In this document: positions 1 to 9,324 of the stretch, one piece after another | Numbering within the stretch: the stretch's first letter is position 1 | How the letters are laid out: each line of letters opens with the position of its first letter | NCBI GenBank assembly: GCA_003962975.1 | Contig: RXKC01000030.1 | Span: 1,002 to 37,454, forward strand | Length of the DNA: 36,453 nt | Reading direction: 5' to 3' | Source of the DNA: Candidatus Saccharimonadota bacterium | GTDB taxonomy: Bacteria > Patescibacteriota > Saccharimonadia > Saccharimonadales > AWTP1-31 | Position numbers and translations under genes: made by a program | Notes under the pieces: generated by a model | The model's input: only the letters and a program-made list of their open reading frames with translations | Told to the model about the DNA's origin: nothing | Databases searched by the model: none

Positions 1-173
1 ACTGATACGGTATAATCAGAGCCATAAGTTAATTCTGTTTCTGCTCCTGTAGAAATCAGCTTTACTAAGGTTTTTATGTATTCTGGATTACTAACTAACG
101 TCCTGAAAGAGAACGTCAGCGATCCTTGCCCTCCTGAAAAAGTCTGTTTTCTATTCGTTGTTTCGACTGTCAT
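1..173 (-). CDS. Tail fibre / tailspike N-terminal part (partial, runs off the left edge)
   Basis: The reading frame opens with ATG at 173 and stays open to the window edge, giving about 57 residues that begin MTVETTNRKQTFSGGQG. The segment SLTFSFRTL, followed about 30 residues later by LTYGSDYTVS, resembles the virion-binding N-terminal domain of podovirus tail fibres and tailspikes, where a short beta-rich domain docks on the tail. An AGGAGCC ribosome binding site lies just upstream, and the gene follows the ejection proteins at the end of the late operon, where T7-like phages carry the fibre. The receptor-binding part is outside the window, so fibre versus spike cannot be decided. Confidence 0.6.
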   Translation of the reverse strand, partial: MTVETTNRKQTFSGGQGSLTFSFRTLVSNPEYIKTLVKLISTGAETELTYGSDYTVS

Positions 174-181
174 ATTGGCTC

Positions 182-2095
182 CTATTTAATGTTAGGAAGT
201 TCTTTCTTTGTTGGTTTATAGTGGAAATTGTACTCGGCAAATATCTTTGTTTTGATTTCTCTGCGCTTCTTGACTAATAATAAACCTTTTTCCTCATCCG
301 ATAATCTTTTATATCGTTCCTCGTTCTTTGCTCTCTCGAACCATTCTTTATACCTTTCATTGAACTTTTTATTAGCTTCCTTGAACTTTTCAGCTCCTAC
401 CTTGTCATGGAATTGTTTTAACTCCATCCCTGTATTTGATGACCAGTCTATTTTTGAGTTATAAGTATTTGTTCCGACGCCAAGAGCATCAGCTATCAGA
501 GCAAGCATAGGATTAGCGGCATCTGGATTAGAAAACAATTCGATCGCATTTGTGATTGGTAAAGGAGCAAGAAGATTCACCATTTCCCCAACTATAGTAG
601 GCTTCTTTCCTTGAAAATCTTTCCCTTTAAGTAAATCCCTTGCTACGCCTGCTGCTGGGGATAGTTTCCCTTCTAGAAAGCTAATAAACACATCAAAACC
701 AGTCTTTGCCCCAAACTTATCTGAATTAAGAGGAGTGACTAATCCTGTTGTGCTGCTCTTTGAAGAAAATGTTGCTAATCTGGAGGCCAATGTGATAAGA
801 CTTGAGAATCCACCAGTTACGTTAAACCTTGTATCACCAATTTTTACCTTACCAAAATCCGAACTTCTTGGGTCTTTTTCTATTGCTTCAGGATCAAGAG
901 CATTAACTATTGACAAGAAAGCAGCGCTTCCTGCAACGGCTTTAATTAAATTAGTTGCCGCCTGTTTCTTGGCAAAAGCGCCTACACTTTTATCAGTTGC
1001 GTGGGCTGTCAAAACATCAATGTTAGCTTTCAAATATCGAGGCGAGAAGAACAAATTATTTAATACTTTTGAAACAGGTTCTAATTTCCCTAGATGTCCT
1101 CTGCCAGTAAGCGAGTTCACTACCTTCCCCAATCCTGTAATATCTGCCCCTGTTTTATCAGCAACCTCGACAAGTTTGTCAAATACGTCAGCTCTTGTTC
1201 GATACTGCCAAGCGGTAAAAGCATCTTGCGATCCTTTAAATACTTTCCCTAAATATGGAACTTTCTCTGGTAAAGATGTTGGAAACGCTTCTTCTGTCAC
1301 GCCTACCGCAAGCCCTTCTTTCTTATAAAGACCATTGAGTGCATTTGGACGAGAAAGGATTTCAGCTCTGACCTCTTTCATAGCATCTTTTCCAGTCATA
1401 GAATTATAATAATCCCCAAAAGTCCTCGCAGAGTTTCTTGCCCATATCTCTGGGTGGCTCCACATAGTCATAAAACCTTGACGACCAATAACGCTATTAT
1501 CAAAGGAAGCCTTTAATGCTTTTGCAAAACCTGCGGTATTCAATACCCCTTCTTTCCAGTTTGTTGGCTTCACATATTCTTTTAGTCTTATTTTCTCTGA
1601 CTCATTCTTTAACCCATTATAATAATCTTGGAACTCGACCAATGCTCTGCCGTATTCAAGTCTACTTGATTCATCCTTGATTGCCTCTTTTTTTGCCTGA
1701 ACATCTTTTGCCAAAGAAGCTATATTGCTTGCCTCTTGCATTGTTACAGACATACCTAACTTATGGGCAACAAGATCCTCTAAAAATGCTTTTTCATTCT
1801 CTGGAGTAAGCAACTTATCCATTTTATTAACTCTTGATGTTATATCTCGTAGAACTTCTGGCTTCATTCCAGCAACTTGTTTAGCCCAATTAAGTATGCC
1901 TTCTTGTTGTGCTTTTAAAAGCATCTTCCTTTCAAATAATACGTTTACTGCTTCTGCATTATTTACCCCAAGTATCTCGGCAAAATAATCATGTCTTTGC
2001 TTAGAGGTCATATCAAGAAGCTTCTCTGGAGTTATTTCTCCTGATTTCAGCCTTTTTAAAAAATCATTAACGACGTGTTTTGGTATACAAAGCAT
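182..2095 (-). CDS. Internal virion (ejection) protein with large-polyvalent-protein-type C-terminal domain
   Basis: 637 residues. The N-terminal 170 residues are charged and helical. From about residue 190 the protein matches, by recognition, the domain that ends many giant phage polyvalent/ejection proteins: a SFDNSVIGRQGFM segment, then N-x-LTGRG, FFSPRYLKANID, EKDPRSSDFGKVKIGDTR and a hydrophobic stretch near LLAPLPITNAIELF. In podoviruses such proteins are stored in the capsid and ejected with the DNA. The start ATG follows directly on the TAG stop of the gene before, in the same frame, with GGAG six bases upstream of the ATG. It ends with TAG. The family assignment is good; the exact role is inferred from position between the other internal proteins and the tail fibre. 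Confidence 0.7.
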   Translation of the reverse strand: MLCIPKHVVNDFLKRLKSGEITPEKLLDMTSKQRHDYFAEILGVNNAEAVNVLFERKMLLKAQQEGILNWAKQVAGMKPEVLRDITSRVNKMDKLLTPENEKAFLEDLVAHKLGMSVTMQEASNIASLAKDVQAKKEAIKDESSRLEYGRALVEFQDYYNGLKNESEKIRLKEYVKPTNWKEGVLNTAGFAKALKASFDNSVIGRQGFMTMWSHPEIWARNSARTFGDYYNSMTGKDAMKEVRAEILSRPNALNGLYKKEGLAVGVTEEAFPTSLPEKVPYLGKVFKGSQDAFTAWQYRTRADVFDKLVEVADKTGADITGLGKVVNSLTGRGHLGKLEPVSKVLNNLFFSPRYLKANIDVLTAHATDKSVGAFAKKQAATNLIKAVAGSAAFLSIVNALDPEAIEKDPRSSDFGKVKIGDTRFNVTGGFSSLITLASRLATFSSKSSTTGLVTPLNSDKFGAKTGFDVFISFLEGKLSPAAGVARDLLKGKDFQGKKPTIVGEMVNLLAPLPITNAIELFSNPDAANPMLALIADALGVGTNTYNSKIDWSSNTGMELKQFHDKVGAEKFKEANKKFNERYKEWFERAKNEERYKRLSDEEKGLLLVKKRREIKTKIFAEYNFHYKPTKKELPNIK

Positions 2096-3784
2096 CTAAC
2101 ACTCCAAGCTCTTTATAAAGCCTTCCCAATCTTGTTTTTTCACTGATTCCTTGATTGATTTCTTAATACTTGTCACCGAGTCCTTCTTCTCCTTAGAAAC
2201 CTTTGTTTTTCCAAGTTTCTTTTCGGTAACTTCTTTACGGACTTTATTAAGTTTGTTTATTACCGCAACAGGATCGCCTTCTCCAATACCATTATCAAAC
2301 CCACTTGCGCTTAATTCCTGCGCAGCTAAACTTCTTTCTGTTGCAATAGGAGAAGATGCTAATCCTCTCAAAGTTTCAACATCCATCTCTGCTAGAGCTT
2401 TATTTTTCACCGCATTGAAAACAACCTGTGGATTTACATCTCCTGTAACTGGCTCCTTACCTAATGCCATATTCTTCGCTTTTTCATAGTCTGTTTTTAT
2501 TAACTCGCTTACCTTTGTTAATTGCTGTTCTTTTGTAATGGGGGTAAATTGTGCTTGTTGTTCTGGTAATAATTCCTCAAACCCTTTGGACACAAGTTTA
2601 TCAGTAATATCTTTTGATGCTTTTGCAATCTTCCCTTCAACAACAGGTTCTTTTGGCTTTTCGATTGGCTTAACCCCAAGCATATCTTCAACACTTCTTT
2701 GAATGATCTCTGCTTTGCTTGCCACCACAGGAACAGGCTTTTCAATAACAGCCCCTTCAGTGGGCTTTGCTACATTTTCAGCTATTTTTGCGTTATATGC
2801 TTCCTTTTCTGCCTTTATCTGATCCTCTACCATCATTGTATGCTCTTGGGCTGTTCTTCGGGCTATTTCAGGATGAATAGCTGGATTCTTGGCTACAATA
2901 TAGTCATATTTTATTCTATTCAGCCGTATAACAACATCATCAGGCAAAGATTTAGGATTACTTGATGCTAAATGGAAGATGCCCATGACTGCTCCATTTA
3001 AAAGAGCATCAGTTTCGCTTGCTCCCTCAACTTTTGCTAATGTGTAGGCTAATCCTGAAATAGTAGCCGTTCCTACCGCCTTAGATGGAACTAAAGCCCC
3101 TACATAGCCATATAACGCAAATAAACCTGCATCTTTTAAGGCTTTCTTACCAACTTTAACAAGATCAGGATATGTGTTCTCTTCGACTGCCTTATTTACT
3201 TCTTTTACTCCTTGAGTGATTGCTCCATATAATGCCCCTACTCCTCCTGCTTGAGTAGCAGACTGAAACGCCTTTGCTACAGGAACATTACCAGCTTCTA
3301 AAGCGGAAACTCCTACTTTTGAGGCAAACTTACCTAGTCCAAGAGCCTGTCCTATACCTAATGTCTGAAATATGGCTTGAGTCTGCCCAACTAAAGCACC
3401 TGTCCAAGATGCAATAGGATGTGCTTGTTGAGATTCTGCTGTGATAGCCTGTACTTCTGGATTTTTGTTTTCAAGTAATCCAAAAGAAGCTTCTTTTGCG
3501 TATGATGTAATGAAAGCTCTAGTTGCGTCTGCTTCTACTTTAGCCCCTAAAAACTTTGGCTGAAACATATCCATTCCAGTCGATTCAAGAACTGGACGCA
3601 CTTTATCATTATACCAGTTAGGCTTTGCTTGTGTTATTGTTCCATTTTTATCATCAGAAATAGCTTGAGATATGTCATCGGCAGACATGGTTTTAGGGAA
3701 AGCTAAGACCTCATTTGTTTCTGGGTCTAATACATTGATATATCCCGAAGTAGGCTCTCGCCCCTCATTGACTATAAATCCCAT
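2096..3784 (-). CDS. Putative internal virion protein
   Basis: 562 residues. The N-terminus (about 1-45) is a small domain with YINVLDPETNEV and FPKTMSADDISQAI, a pattern often seen at the start of phage internal/polyvalent proteins. Residues about 120-290 are Ala/Gly-rich with several hydrophobic helices (for example around LGIGQALGLGKFASKVG and LFALYGYVGALVP), which would suit a protein that crosses or lines the ejection channel. The C-terminal half is charged, Lys/Glu-rich and probably coiled. Its ATG overlaps the TAA of the upstream gene (TAATG). It ends in a single TAG that is in frame with the next ORF, so the two could be one polyprotein if the amber codon were read through. Confidence 0.55.
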   Translation of the reverse strand: MGFIVNEGREPTSGYINVLDPETNEVLAFPKTMSADDISQAISDDKNGTITQAKPNWYNDKVRPVLESTGMDMFQPKFLGAKVEADATRAFITSYAKEASFGLLENKNPEVQAITAESQQAHPIASWTGALVGQTQAIFQTLGIGQALGLGKFASKVGVSALEAGNVPVAKAFQSATQAGGVGALYGAITQGVKEVNKAVEENTYPDLVKVGKKALKDAGLFALYGYVGALVPSKAVGTATISGLAYTLAKVEGASETDALLNGAVMGIFHLASSNPKSLPDDVVIRLNRIKYDYIVAKNPAIHPEIARRTAQEHTMMVEDQIKAEKEAYNAKIAENVAKPTEGAVIEKPVPVVASKAEIIQRSVEDMLGVKPIEKPKEPVVEGKIAKASKDITDKLVSKGFEELLPEQQAQFTPITKEQQLTKVSELIKTDYEKAKNMALGKEPVTGDVNPQVVFNAVKNKALAEMDVETLRGLASSPIATERSLAAQELSASGFDNGIGEGDPVAVINKLNKVRKEVTEKKLGKTKVSKEKKDSVTSIKKSIKESVKKQDWEGFIKSLEC

Positions 3785-5163
3785 TATTTAGCCTTATCTT
3801 GTTGGTATATCCTATGAGCAGAAACATTTGTATTTTTATTAAAAATATATCTTGTCTTGCTATCTTTACCAATAATTACATTTGGAACATCGTCTAAAGC
3901 GGACGCTCCAATCAAGTTGTCAACAATTACCTTCTTTTTTGCTTCATCTGATGCTGTTGCAACGTCTTTCCCTTCTGATATATTCTTCTGATACTCTCTG
4001 AATACTTGATCTCTGGGCAATCCTGCCTCATCTGACCATTCACCTAGAGAAATAACAGCTTTAGTAATGTCATCTCGCTTTTGTTTTCCTTGAGCTATTG
4101 CAGACTGCACAAGTATTTGCATATCAGCTTTACTTATTTTCCCATCTCCACCACCTTTTAAGATATTGTTGATGGTCTTTTTCAAAGCTTCTTTGTCTGG
4201 GGATTTCATAATCTCCATGGTGAGTTTAGAAAACTCCTCTCCATCAGTCCTTGCATCTACTGCTTCAGGTGAAGTAACTGCTTTCAGAGCTGATTCAGCA
4301 AAATCTGCTGTCATTGTTCCTGCTTTAACCATGTTTGCCATCTCTGTCGCTGATGGAATCCTTCCAGTTGTTGCTATATTTAAAATTATCTCCGTTTCGT
4401 TATTGAAGGAAACTTCTTTCAATAATTCCGTTTGTTCTTTTTCCAATCTTTTCTTATAATCCTGTGCTTTCTCGATTAAAGACATTCTTTTCTCAATAGG
4501 AATATCCTTATATACTCCGTTCTTGTCTTTAAGTTCTTGCAGAGTCTTATCTGGATTGACAAATATCCCTTCCATAGCTCCTGTTGCTTGTGCTTTCACA
4601 ACAGCCTCATTTATCTCCTCATCTGTCATTAAGCCTGCTTGTCTTTGATAATTCAAGGTAGTATTAATACTATCATCAATAGCCAACTTTTCTGTGTCTG
4701 ATACATTAACCCTACTTTGATATAATCCATCTAGAGTAGTTTGAACGTAAGAACTATTTGCCACTAACTGCTTCTTACGGAAATTAGCACCAATCTTAAT
4801 CTTGGCAATTTGAGCATCATGGTTGAACTCAAGACCAGCCTTACTAGCCACTTCTTTATTATCAATTCCCTTTAAAACTTCCTGATTGACTGAAGAAAGC
4901 TCTTTATAGTATTTTTCACTGTCTTTATAGTTAGGATCAGCTTCTGCTCTAGCTTGTATCTGTGCGATTGCGGTGCTGTGCTTTGCTTTTGCTTCGGTGT
5001 ACTGCATGACATCATTGGCATCTGACCACTTTTGGGTTATTTCTTGTAAAGTACCGAGCATTTTCTGTTGGTCTTTGAAAGGCTGTGACGCTTCCTCTCT
5101 TATTACTTGAGCAGGATTTGCGTTAATGTTTTGCTGTGAGTTATACGTTGGAAAAGTAGCCAT
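3784..5163 (-). CDS. Putative internal virion protein, coiled-coil rich
   Basis: 459 residues, almost entirely predicted helical and charged, with no signal peptide or membrane segment. The N-terminal 30 residues are Gln/Asn-rich (NSQQNINANPAQVIREEA). Its place between the gp14-like small internal protein and two larger internal proteins is that of T7 gp15-type ejection proteins, but I see no diagnostic motif, so the function is inferred from gene order. An AAGGACAAAG ribosome binding site precedes the ATG, and its TAA overlaps the next ATG. Confidence 0.5.
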   Translation of the reverse strand: MATFPTYNSQQNINANPAQVIREEASQPFKDQQKMLGTLQEITQKWSDANDVMQYTEAKAKHSTAIAQIQARAEADPNYKDSEKYYKELSSVNQEVLKGIDNKEVASKAGLEFNHDAQIAKIKIGANFRKKQLVANSSYVQTTLDGLYQSRVNVSDTEKLAIDDSINTTLNYQRQAGLMTDEEINEAVVKAQATGAMEGIFVNPDKTLQELKDKNGVYKDIPIEKRMSLIEKAQDYKKRLEKEQTELLKEVSFNNETEIILNIATTGRIPSATEMANMVKAGTMTADFAESALKAVTSPEAVDARTDGEEFSKLTMEIMKSPDKEALKKTINNILKGGGDGKISKADMQILVQSAIAQGKQKRDDITKAVISLGEWSDEAGLPRDQVFREYQKNISEGKDVATASDEAKKKVIVDNLIGASALDDVPNVIIGKDSKTRYIFNKNTNVSAHRIYQQDKAK

Positions 5164-5171
5164 CTTTGTCC

Positions 5172-5711
5172 TTATCTAAATATGCTCATATTTGGTTTAT
5201 TGTAGATAGAAGTATTGCTAAACTTTGCACCAGCCGAAGTATCAAAACTGGTCTTTGGTTTAGTTGTCGATCCTTTATACATAGCATAGTTTGAAGCACC
5301 TGACAACATCGTACTGAAAGCATTTGAATATCCAGAATATACCGATTGCTTGCCTTGTCTGCGATATGCGTCTGCTTGCGATCTGGTATAAGACTGCTCT
5401 TGTTCTCTATTAAACTTAGCAATAGCTTGGTCAATGTTAATTTGTGTCTGCGCATCAAGCATGACTGCGGCCGCTGAACCAGAAGGCATAATCCCTGCGC
5501 CTGCTGCGGCTGCGGTTGACTTACTCAAATACTGACCTTTTAGCCTTTGATACTGCCCTTGTTCAATCTCACTTTGTGCGCCTATTAAGTTAGCTTTTCC
5601 TTCAGCTAAAGTAGCGTTAAAGTTAGATTCTGCCTTTTGAGCATATCCTTGACCGATTTGAGATATTCCTTGGACTGCTGATAAAGCTAGAAGTGCGCCC
5701 CCAAAACCCAT
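5172..5711 (-). CDS. Small internal virion protein (T7 gp14-like by position and composition)
   Basis: 179 residues. A hydrophobic Gly/Ala N-terminus (GFGGALLALSAVQGISQIGQG) is followed by a helical Gln/Ala-rich middle with the pattern EIEQGQYQRLKGQ and AAAAGAGIMPSGSAAAVMLD, typical of the small podovirus internal protein that forms the outer-membrane part of the ejection channel. The C-terminus is Ser/Asn-rich and looks disordered. It lies immediately after the tail nozzle gene, the same order as in T7-like and many environmental podophages. Assignment rests on composition and synteny. Confidence 0.6.
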   Translation of the reverse strand: MGFGGALLALSAVQGISQIGQGYAQKAESNFNATLAEGKANLIGAQSEIEQGQYQRLKGQYLSKSTAAAAGAGIMPSGSAAAVMLDAQTQINIDQAIAKFNREQEQSYTRSQADAYRRQGKQSVYSGYSNAFSTMLSGASNYAMYKGSTTKPKTSFDTSAGAKFSNTSIYNKPNMSIFR

Positions 5712-5718
5712 TTAGACC

Positions 5719-8100
5719 TCACTTGTCATTTGTGTCGATAGATGTAATTATATTAAGTAACTCTATTGGCAACGGGTCATAATTCTCTAATAAGACCTGT
5801 GCGCCATACCTGTAATCATCCCTGAAATAAATGTTAGGGATTGTTCCTGTATAAAGAAGTTCTGGAGTACCGAGAAGCGTTGTTGGATCACGAAATGCCA
5901 CCTTAGTCAAAACAAAATTGGGGTTTGGTATTGTTCCGATAAATATAGTCGATGCGCTCGTAGATTCTGAATAAGTCCTGCTATCAAGAGAATCTGCGGC
6001 TCCTCCAACCGAAAATCCCTTATGGGAACGATTGACCTTAAATCCTACCTGATTGATGCGCTGAATCTTTCCTTGAGATGTTCCTCTTTGTGAACCTGCT
6101 TCCTGCGGTAAGGTCTTAATCTTCTGGGTATACGGAACCCCTGCTGTTACAACAAAATAATTATATGCAAGGGTTATACTTCCATTAGAAACAACTTTAT
6201 TAGGCTTATCTGTTCCACCATCTCCTAAGACAGATACCGTTTCTCCTTCAAGATGATTAAGCCCTGAAATGCTACTTACAGATACACCCCAATAATTAGG
6301 CGCATAAGTTAAAGCATTAAAAGCGTACTTAATATCTCCTATAACAATCGTGCTTGACGTATAACCAACAATCTCCATCTCGCCTAAGATAGTTCCTTCT
6401 GAATCAATCGCTCGGATGCGTTGACCAACATCATCGGAAGAGAAATAGGCGGCAGATGAGGTAACTACGCAAGAAGTTCCTGAAGTCTTATTCAAGCTGA
6501 TAGTTGTAGCTGTAAGCGCAGAAGTCTGTTCAAAAGCGTCATAAGATAATCCTGAATGAACAAAAAAGCATTTATCTTGTCTATCAGGAACCTCTTGACT
6601 AACAAACCTTTCAATATACCTTTTATCTGTTCCGTTAATGTTTCTTCGGACAACTACCCACACCTCATCGTGAGGACTTGAAGCAGAAGGAATAGAAGCA
6701 ATCGCTTCATAATAGCCATCTGTTATCTGTCTTGCCCATCCTTGTACCTCCTGATCAACTTCTCTGGTCATTGTAGCAATCGTACCATTAGAACAAACAC
6801 ACCATAGAATCGTATCAGGGTTCTGTTGATAGGTCATGTCAATAAACCCATCCCCAGATATATGAGGAGATAGAATAGTCTTATCCACAGACTTGTAGTT
6901 ATCTAAATCCCATGTGTAGAATAACTCTCTTAATTTACGTCCAAATCTTTGGATATAATAGACAAAGTTTCCTATCTTCTTAGGGATAACCGCTTCCGAA
7001 CCCCAAGAGGTCTGTTTAGCCACGTTTACATTTGAAGGAGTTAATGGAGAACCATCACCTGTTCCGATTTTAAACTCCCCTCCGTAAGTACCTGCAATCA
7101 AGTCACGCCCCGGTGAAAGCCATTTGATATCGTTTGACTCGCTTGATGCTAACTGGACGTTGATAGCATCGTCATCTTGACCTCCATCTACAGCGAAATT
7201 ATCAAATATAAACGACTTAGAAGCCCATACGTTCTGTGGTTCGCTTGCTGTCCTTGCAAATGCTAATCTTTGCTGATGGAAGGTACATCTAGCAGGATAT
7301 CCCCGATAAGCTGACCAAGACCCCTCTGCCCACATCGTTGTTGCCCCTGCGGTGGATATAAGGCTCATAACGGTTGCTGTAGCTGTATAAGAGTTGACCA
7401 CGTTGGTAATCTTTACATAGCCCTGAACCGCTAAACCTGTCGTTGCGTTAGTGGTAGTTGAACCTATCTTAAAATAAGCCCCTACGTGTCCAGCCGTTGA
7501 TCCGCTTGAAGGGATAAATATACTTGCGTTCGTTGGCGATACTGTCACATTTATAGTAGCCCCTGATGTAACTGAACTTACCTGTAATGTTGTTGCGCTG
7601 GTGTTATCTGGCATAAAAGGCCCACCAATGAAATCAAAATCTGCAAGAGTCCAACTTGTTGCCCCTAGTCTTGTCAATTTAGCAGGCTTATGATTTGCGT
7701 GTGTCAAAAATATGACATCATTTAATTGGCAGTATTGTACTTCTGGAATCTCGCTTGCAGTATATGTATGGGCTATTTCATAGGGTGTCGTTCCGGGAGA
7801 AACAACAATAGCGCCATTGTTATAGAACCTAAAATAACCAACTCCCATTTCTATCACATAGGAGTCAGTTCTTGAGAAGATAAAAGGGATTAGCCTTGAG
7901 ATGCTTGTAGAACCACCTGTTTTACATTCATTGATAAACTCTGTACCGGGAGTTGATATTAAAGAACCAAAAGGACGGATAAGAAAGTTCTCAACAATAG
8001 CACACGCATTTGCATATTGCGCAACGTCTGTTCTTCCAAATAATGCAGGAGCAAGTTCTCCACCAACAAAGGAAGTCTGAATTGTATCTATTTTAGCCAT
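5719..8100 (-). CDS. Tail nozzle protein (tail tubular protein B-like)
   Basis: 793 residues. The start, with TSFVGGELAPALFGRTDVAQY followed by a GSLISTPGTEFI segment, is the hallmark of the podovirus tail nozzle family (T7 gp12-like / phage stabilisation protein). Later recognisable blocks include ARCTFHQQRLAFART, a SSESNDIKWLSPG region and a long beta-rich C-terminal half. The protein forms the distal tube of the short tail below the adaptor. The gene follows the 148-aa membrane protein gene with a one-base TAATG overlap and precedes the internal proteins. Length is in the usual range for the family. Confidence 0.85.
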   Translation of the reverse strand: MAKIDTIQTSFVGGELAPALFGRTDVAQYANACAIVENFLIRPFGSLISTPGTEFINECKTGGSTSISRLIPFIFSRTDSYVIEMGVGYFRFYNNGAIVVSPGTTPYEIAHTYTASEIPEVQYCQLNDVIFLTHANHKPAKLTRLGATSWTLADFDFIGGPFMPDNTSATTLQVSSVTSGATINVTVSPTNASIFIPSSGSTAGHVGAYFKIGSTTTNATTGLAVQGYVKITNVVNSYTATATVMSLISTAGATTMWAEGSWSAYRGYPARCTFHQQRLAFARTASEPQNVWASKSFIFDNFAVDGGQDDDAINVQLASSESNDIKWLSPGRDLIAGTYGGEFKIGTGDGSPLTPSNVNVAKQTSWGSEAVIPKKIGNFVYYIQRFGRKLRELFYTWDLDNYKSVDKTILSPHISGDGFIDMTYQQNPDTILWCVCSNGTIATMTREVDQEVQGWARQITDGYYEAIASIPSASSPHDEVWVVVRRNINGTDKRYIERFVSQEVPDRQDKCFFVHSGLSYDAFEQTSALTATTISLNKTSGTSCVVTSSAAYFSSDDVGQRIRAIDSEGTILGEMEIVGYTSSTIVIGDIKYAFNALTYAPNYWGVSVSSISGLNHLEGETVSVLGDGGTDKPNKVVSNGSITLAYNYFVVTAGVPYTQKIKTLPQEAGSQRGTSQGKIQRINQVGFKVNRSHKGFSVGGAADSLDSRTYSESTSASTIFIGTIPNPNFVLTKVAFRDPTTLLGTPELLYTGTIPNIYFRDDYRYGAQVLLENYDPLPIELLNIITSIDTNDK

Positions 8101-8546
8101 TATGCTCCCATCAAAAGAAGTGTTGCTATAATCAGAAATCCTCTTCCTAATTCTTCTTTAACCGCATTTCCTTGAAACTGGCTCCAAAGAGTAATTCCTG
8201 ATGTTAGCACTAACGATCTCATCAAAAATCCTGTCCAATTCTGCGTAGCAAATGCCATTGGAAGCAAGGCAATACTTAATGCAAGACCAACAAACAGCCA
8301 ATTGAACCACATAGCATCTGTATTCTTTTTCTTAAAGTATGTAGTACTCAACCCAGCAGAAGCACCAGAAGATGCTAATAATGCCCAAAATGATATCCAG
8401 TTGCTATCAAATAAGATAAAGCCAGCTAGTAATACGCCAATTCCTACGCCCATCGGTCTGAAGAATCTGGGATAATTCCCAGACCCTCCACACCTATACA
8501 TAACAGCCGTTGCGCACGCAAGAACAAAGACCACTATTTCGTTCAT
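8100..8546 (-). CDS. Small polytopic membrane protein, phage-type, function unknown
   Basis: 148 residues with four or five hydrophobic segments (about 2-16, 30-46, 50-64, 80-100, 134-147). The segment YRCGGSGNYPRFFRPMGVG resembles short membrane proteins carried by many tailed phages whose role is not established. It sits in a run of small membrane proteins (8100-9499), so a part in lysis is possible, but there is no motif that shows it. Start and stop overlap both neighbours (ATGA upstream, TAATG downstream). Confidence 0.55.
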   Translation of the reverse strand: MNEIVVFVLACATAVMYRCGGSGNYPRFFRPMGVGIGVLLAGFILFDSNWISFWALLASSGASAGLSTTYFKKKNTDAMWFNWLFVGLALSIALLPMAFATQNWTGFLMRSLVLTSGITLWSQFQGNAVKEELGRGFLIIATLLLMGA

Positions 8547-8791
8547 TTTTTTTCCTTTAGTTCTTTCATGTATCTCATTGCCCCAAGAGATTGACAGCCA
8601 AACGTACTCTTTATTTGAGCGTTCTCATAGTAATGATTATTGACACTTCCTGCTTCATTCGTAATCCTGTTGCTGATATTCCTTTGAATGAATATCTTAT
8701 AGAAGCTAAAAGCAAGAATCGCAATCACAAAGACAGATGCTAATACGTATACCAAGCCGTTCTTAGCTCTATCTATCCACCAAGAGGACAT
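8543..8791 (-). CDS. Single-span membrane protein, function unknown
   Basis: 82 residues with one strong membrane segment near the N-terminus (about 12-32, LVYVLASVFVIAILAFSFY) and a soluble, charged tail containing one Cys (residue about 65). The topology (short N-terminal side, one span, about 50-residue tail) is compatible with a spanin-like or holin-accessory protein, but there is no signature. It belongs to the 8100-9499 cluster of small membrane proteins and its ATG overlaps the TAA of the 42-aa gene upstream. Confidence 0.45.
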   Translation of the reverse strand: MSSWWIDRAKNGLVYVLASVFVIAILAFSFYKIFIQRNISNRITNEAGSVNNHYYENAQIKSTFGCQSLGAMRYMKELKEKK

Positions 8792-8919
8792 TATTTATCC
8801 TTTTTCAACTTCAATGTGCTTCCAGTATAAAGGAAATACAATACTGTCGCTGTTGCCCCAAAGAAAACCAGTAACGTTGCTAATAAAGGCTGTGTTAATA
8901 ATAGTTTAATTAGATCCAT
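8791..8919 (-). CDS. 42-aa single-span membrane peptide
   Basis: A 42-codon ORF starting MDLIKLLLTQPLLATLLVF with one hydrophobic segment (about 4-33) and a Lys-rich cytosolic-type end (KLKKDK). A very strong ribosome binding site (AAGGAGGCAACAC before the ATG) makes translation likely. Its 5' end overlaps the 54-aa ORF by 14 bases, and its TAA overlaps the next ATG. A small hydrophobic peptide in this cluster could be a holin or antiholin, but that is inference. Confidence 0.55.
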   Translation of the reverse strand: MDLIKLLLTQPLLATLLVFFGATATVLYFLYTGSTLKLKKDK

Positions 8920-9070
8920 GTGTTGCCTCCTTGTTGATGTGTTCGTACACCTGTTTTAGTTGTTCTTTAAGTTTGTTATTCTCTCGTTCCAACCTTGCTA
9001 TCTTGGCATCTTTTAATATAGCCAAAATATGTTCTTTTGCATCTCGTCTTTCAATTCCATCCCATGTCAT
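8906..9070 (-). CDS. 54-aa coiled-coil peptide
   Basis: A 54-codon ORF starting MTWDGIERRDAKEHILAIL. Residues about 12-45 form an amphipathic helix with Leu/Ile at heptad spacing (AKIARLERENNKLKEQLKQV), so a short leucine-zipper coiled coil is likely. No membrane segment. Its ATG overlaps the TGA of the upstream XhlA-like gene (ATGA), which supports translation by coupling. Function unknown. Confidence 0.5.
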   Translation of the reverse strand: MTWDGIERRDAKEHILAILKDAKIARLERENNKLKEQLKQVYEHINKEATHGSN

Positions 9071-9324
9071 TTAAGTATCTTTATAATAGTTGCTATTCCA
9101 AGAAAATTGACAACAGCAAGAATACCCATTCCTATATAAACGCTCTTGTTCAGAAAGGCAAAACTTTTCTTATCATCTAAAAGATGATTGTCAAAAGAGG
9201 TCTTATGCGATTCAAAATTATTGAGATGGTTCTCTAGCCTTTCAGCTATAACCAATAGTATCTCTCTATCTGTTTTGTCGCTCACCATCCACCTCCTTCT
9301 CTCCTTGCCGTTATATTTAGTCAT
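9067..9324 (-). CDS. XhlA-like small membrane protein, candidate holin or holin partner
   Basis: 85 residues. An N-terminal coiled-coil segment (about 18-60, with ILLVIAERLENHLNNFESH) is followed by a single C-terminal membrane span (about 62-82, VYIGMGILAVVNFLGIATI). This layout is that of haemolysin XhlA-type phage proteins associated with lysis, though the sequence match is only in general pattern. An internal ATG at residue 13 (MVSDKTDRE) is an alternative start. Overlaps the upstream gene by eight bases and the downstream one by four. Confidence 0.45.
   Translation of the reverse strand: MTKYNGKERRRWMVSDKTDREILLVIAERLENHLNNFESHKTSFDNHLLDDKKSFAFLNKSVYIGMGILAVVNFLGIATIIKILK

Noticed and set aside
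735-1328. 197-codon ORF on the plus strand.
   Set aside because: It lies wholly inside the 637-aa ejection protein, has no domain and no ribosome binding site, and every supported gene is on the other strand.
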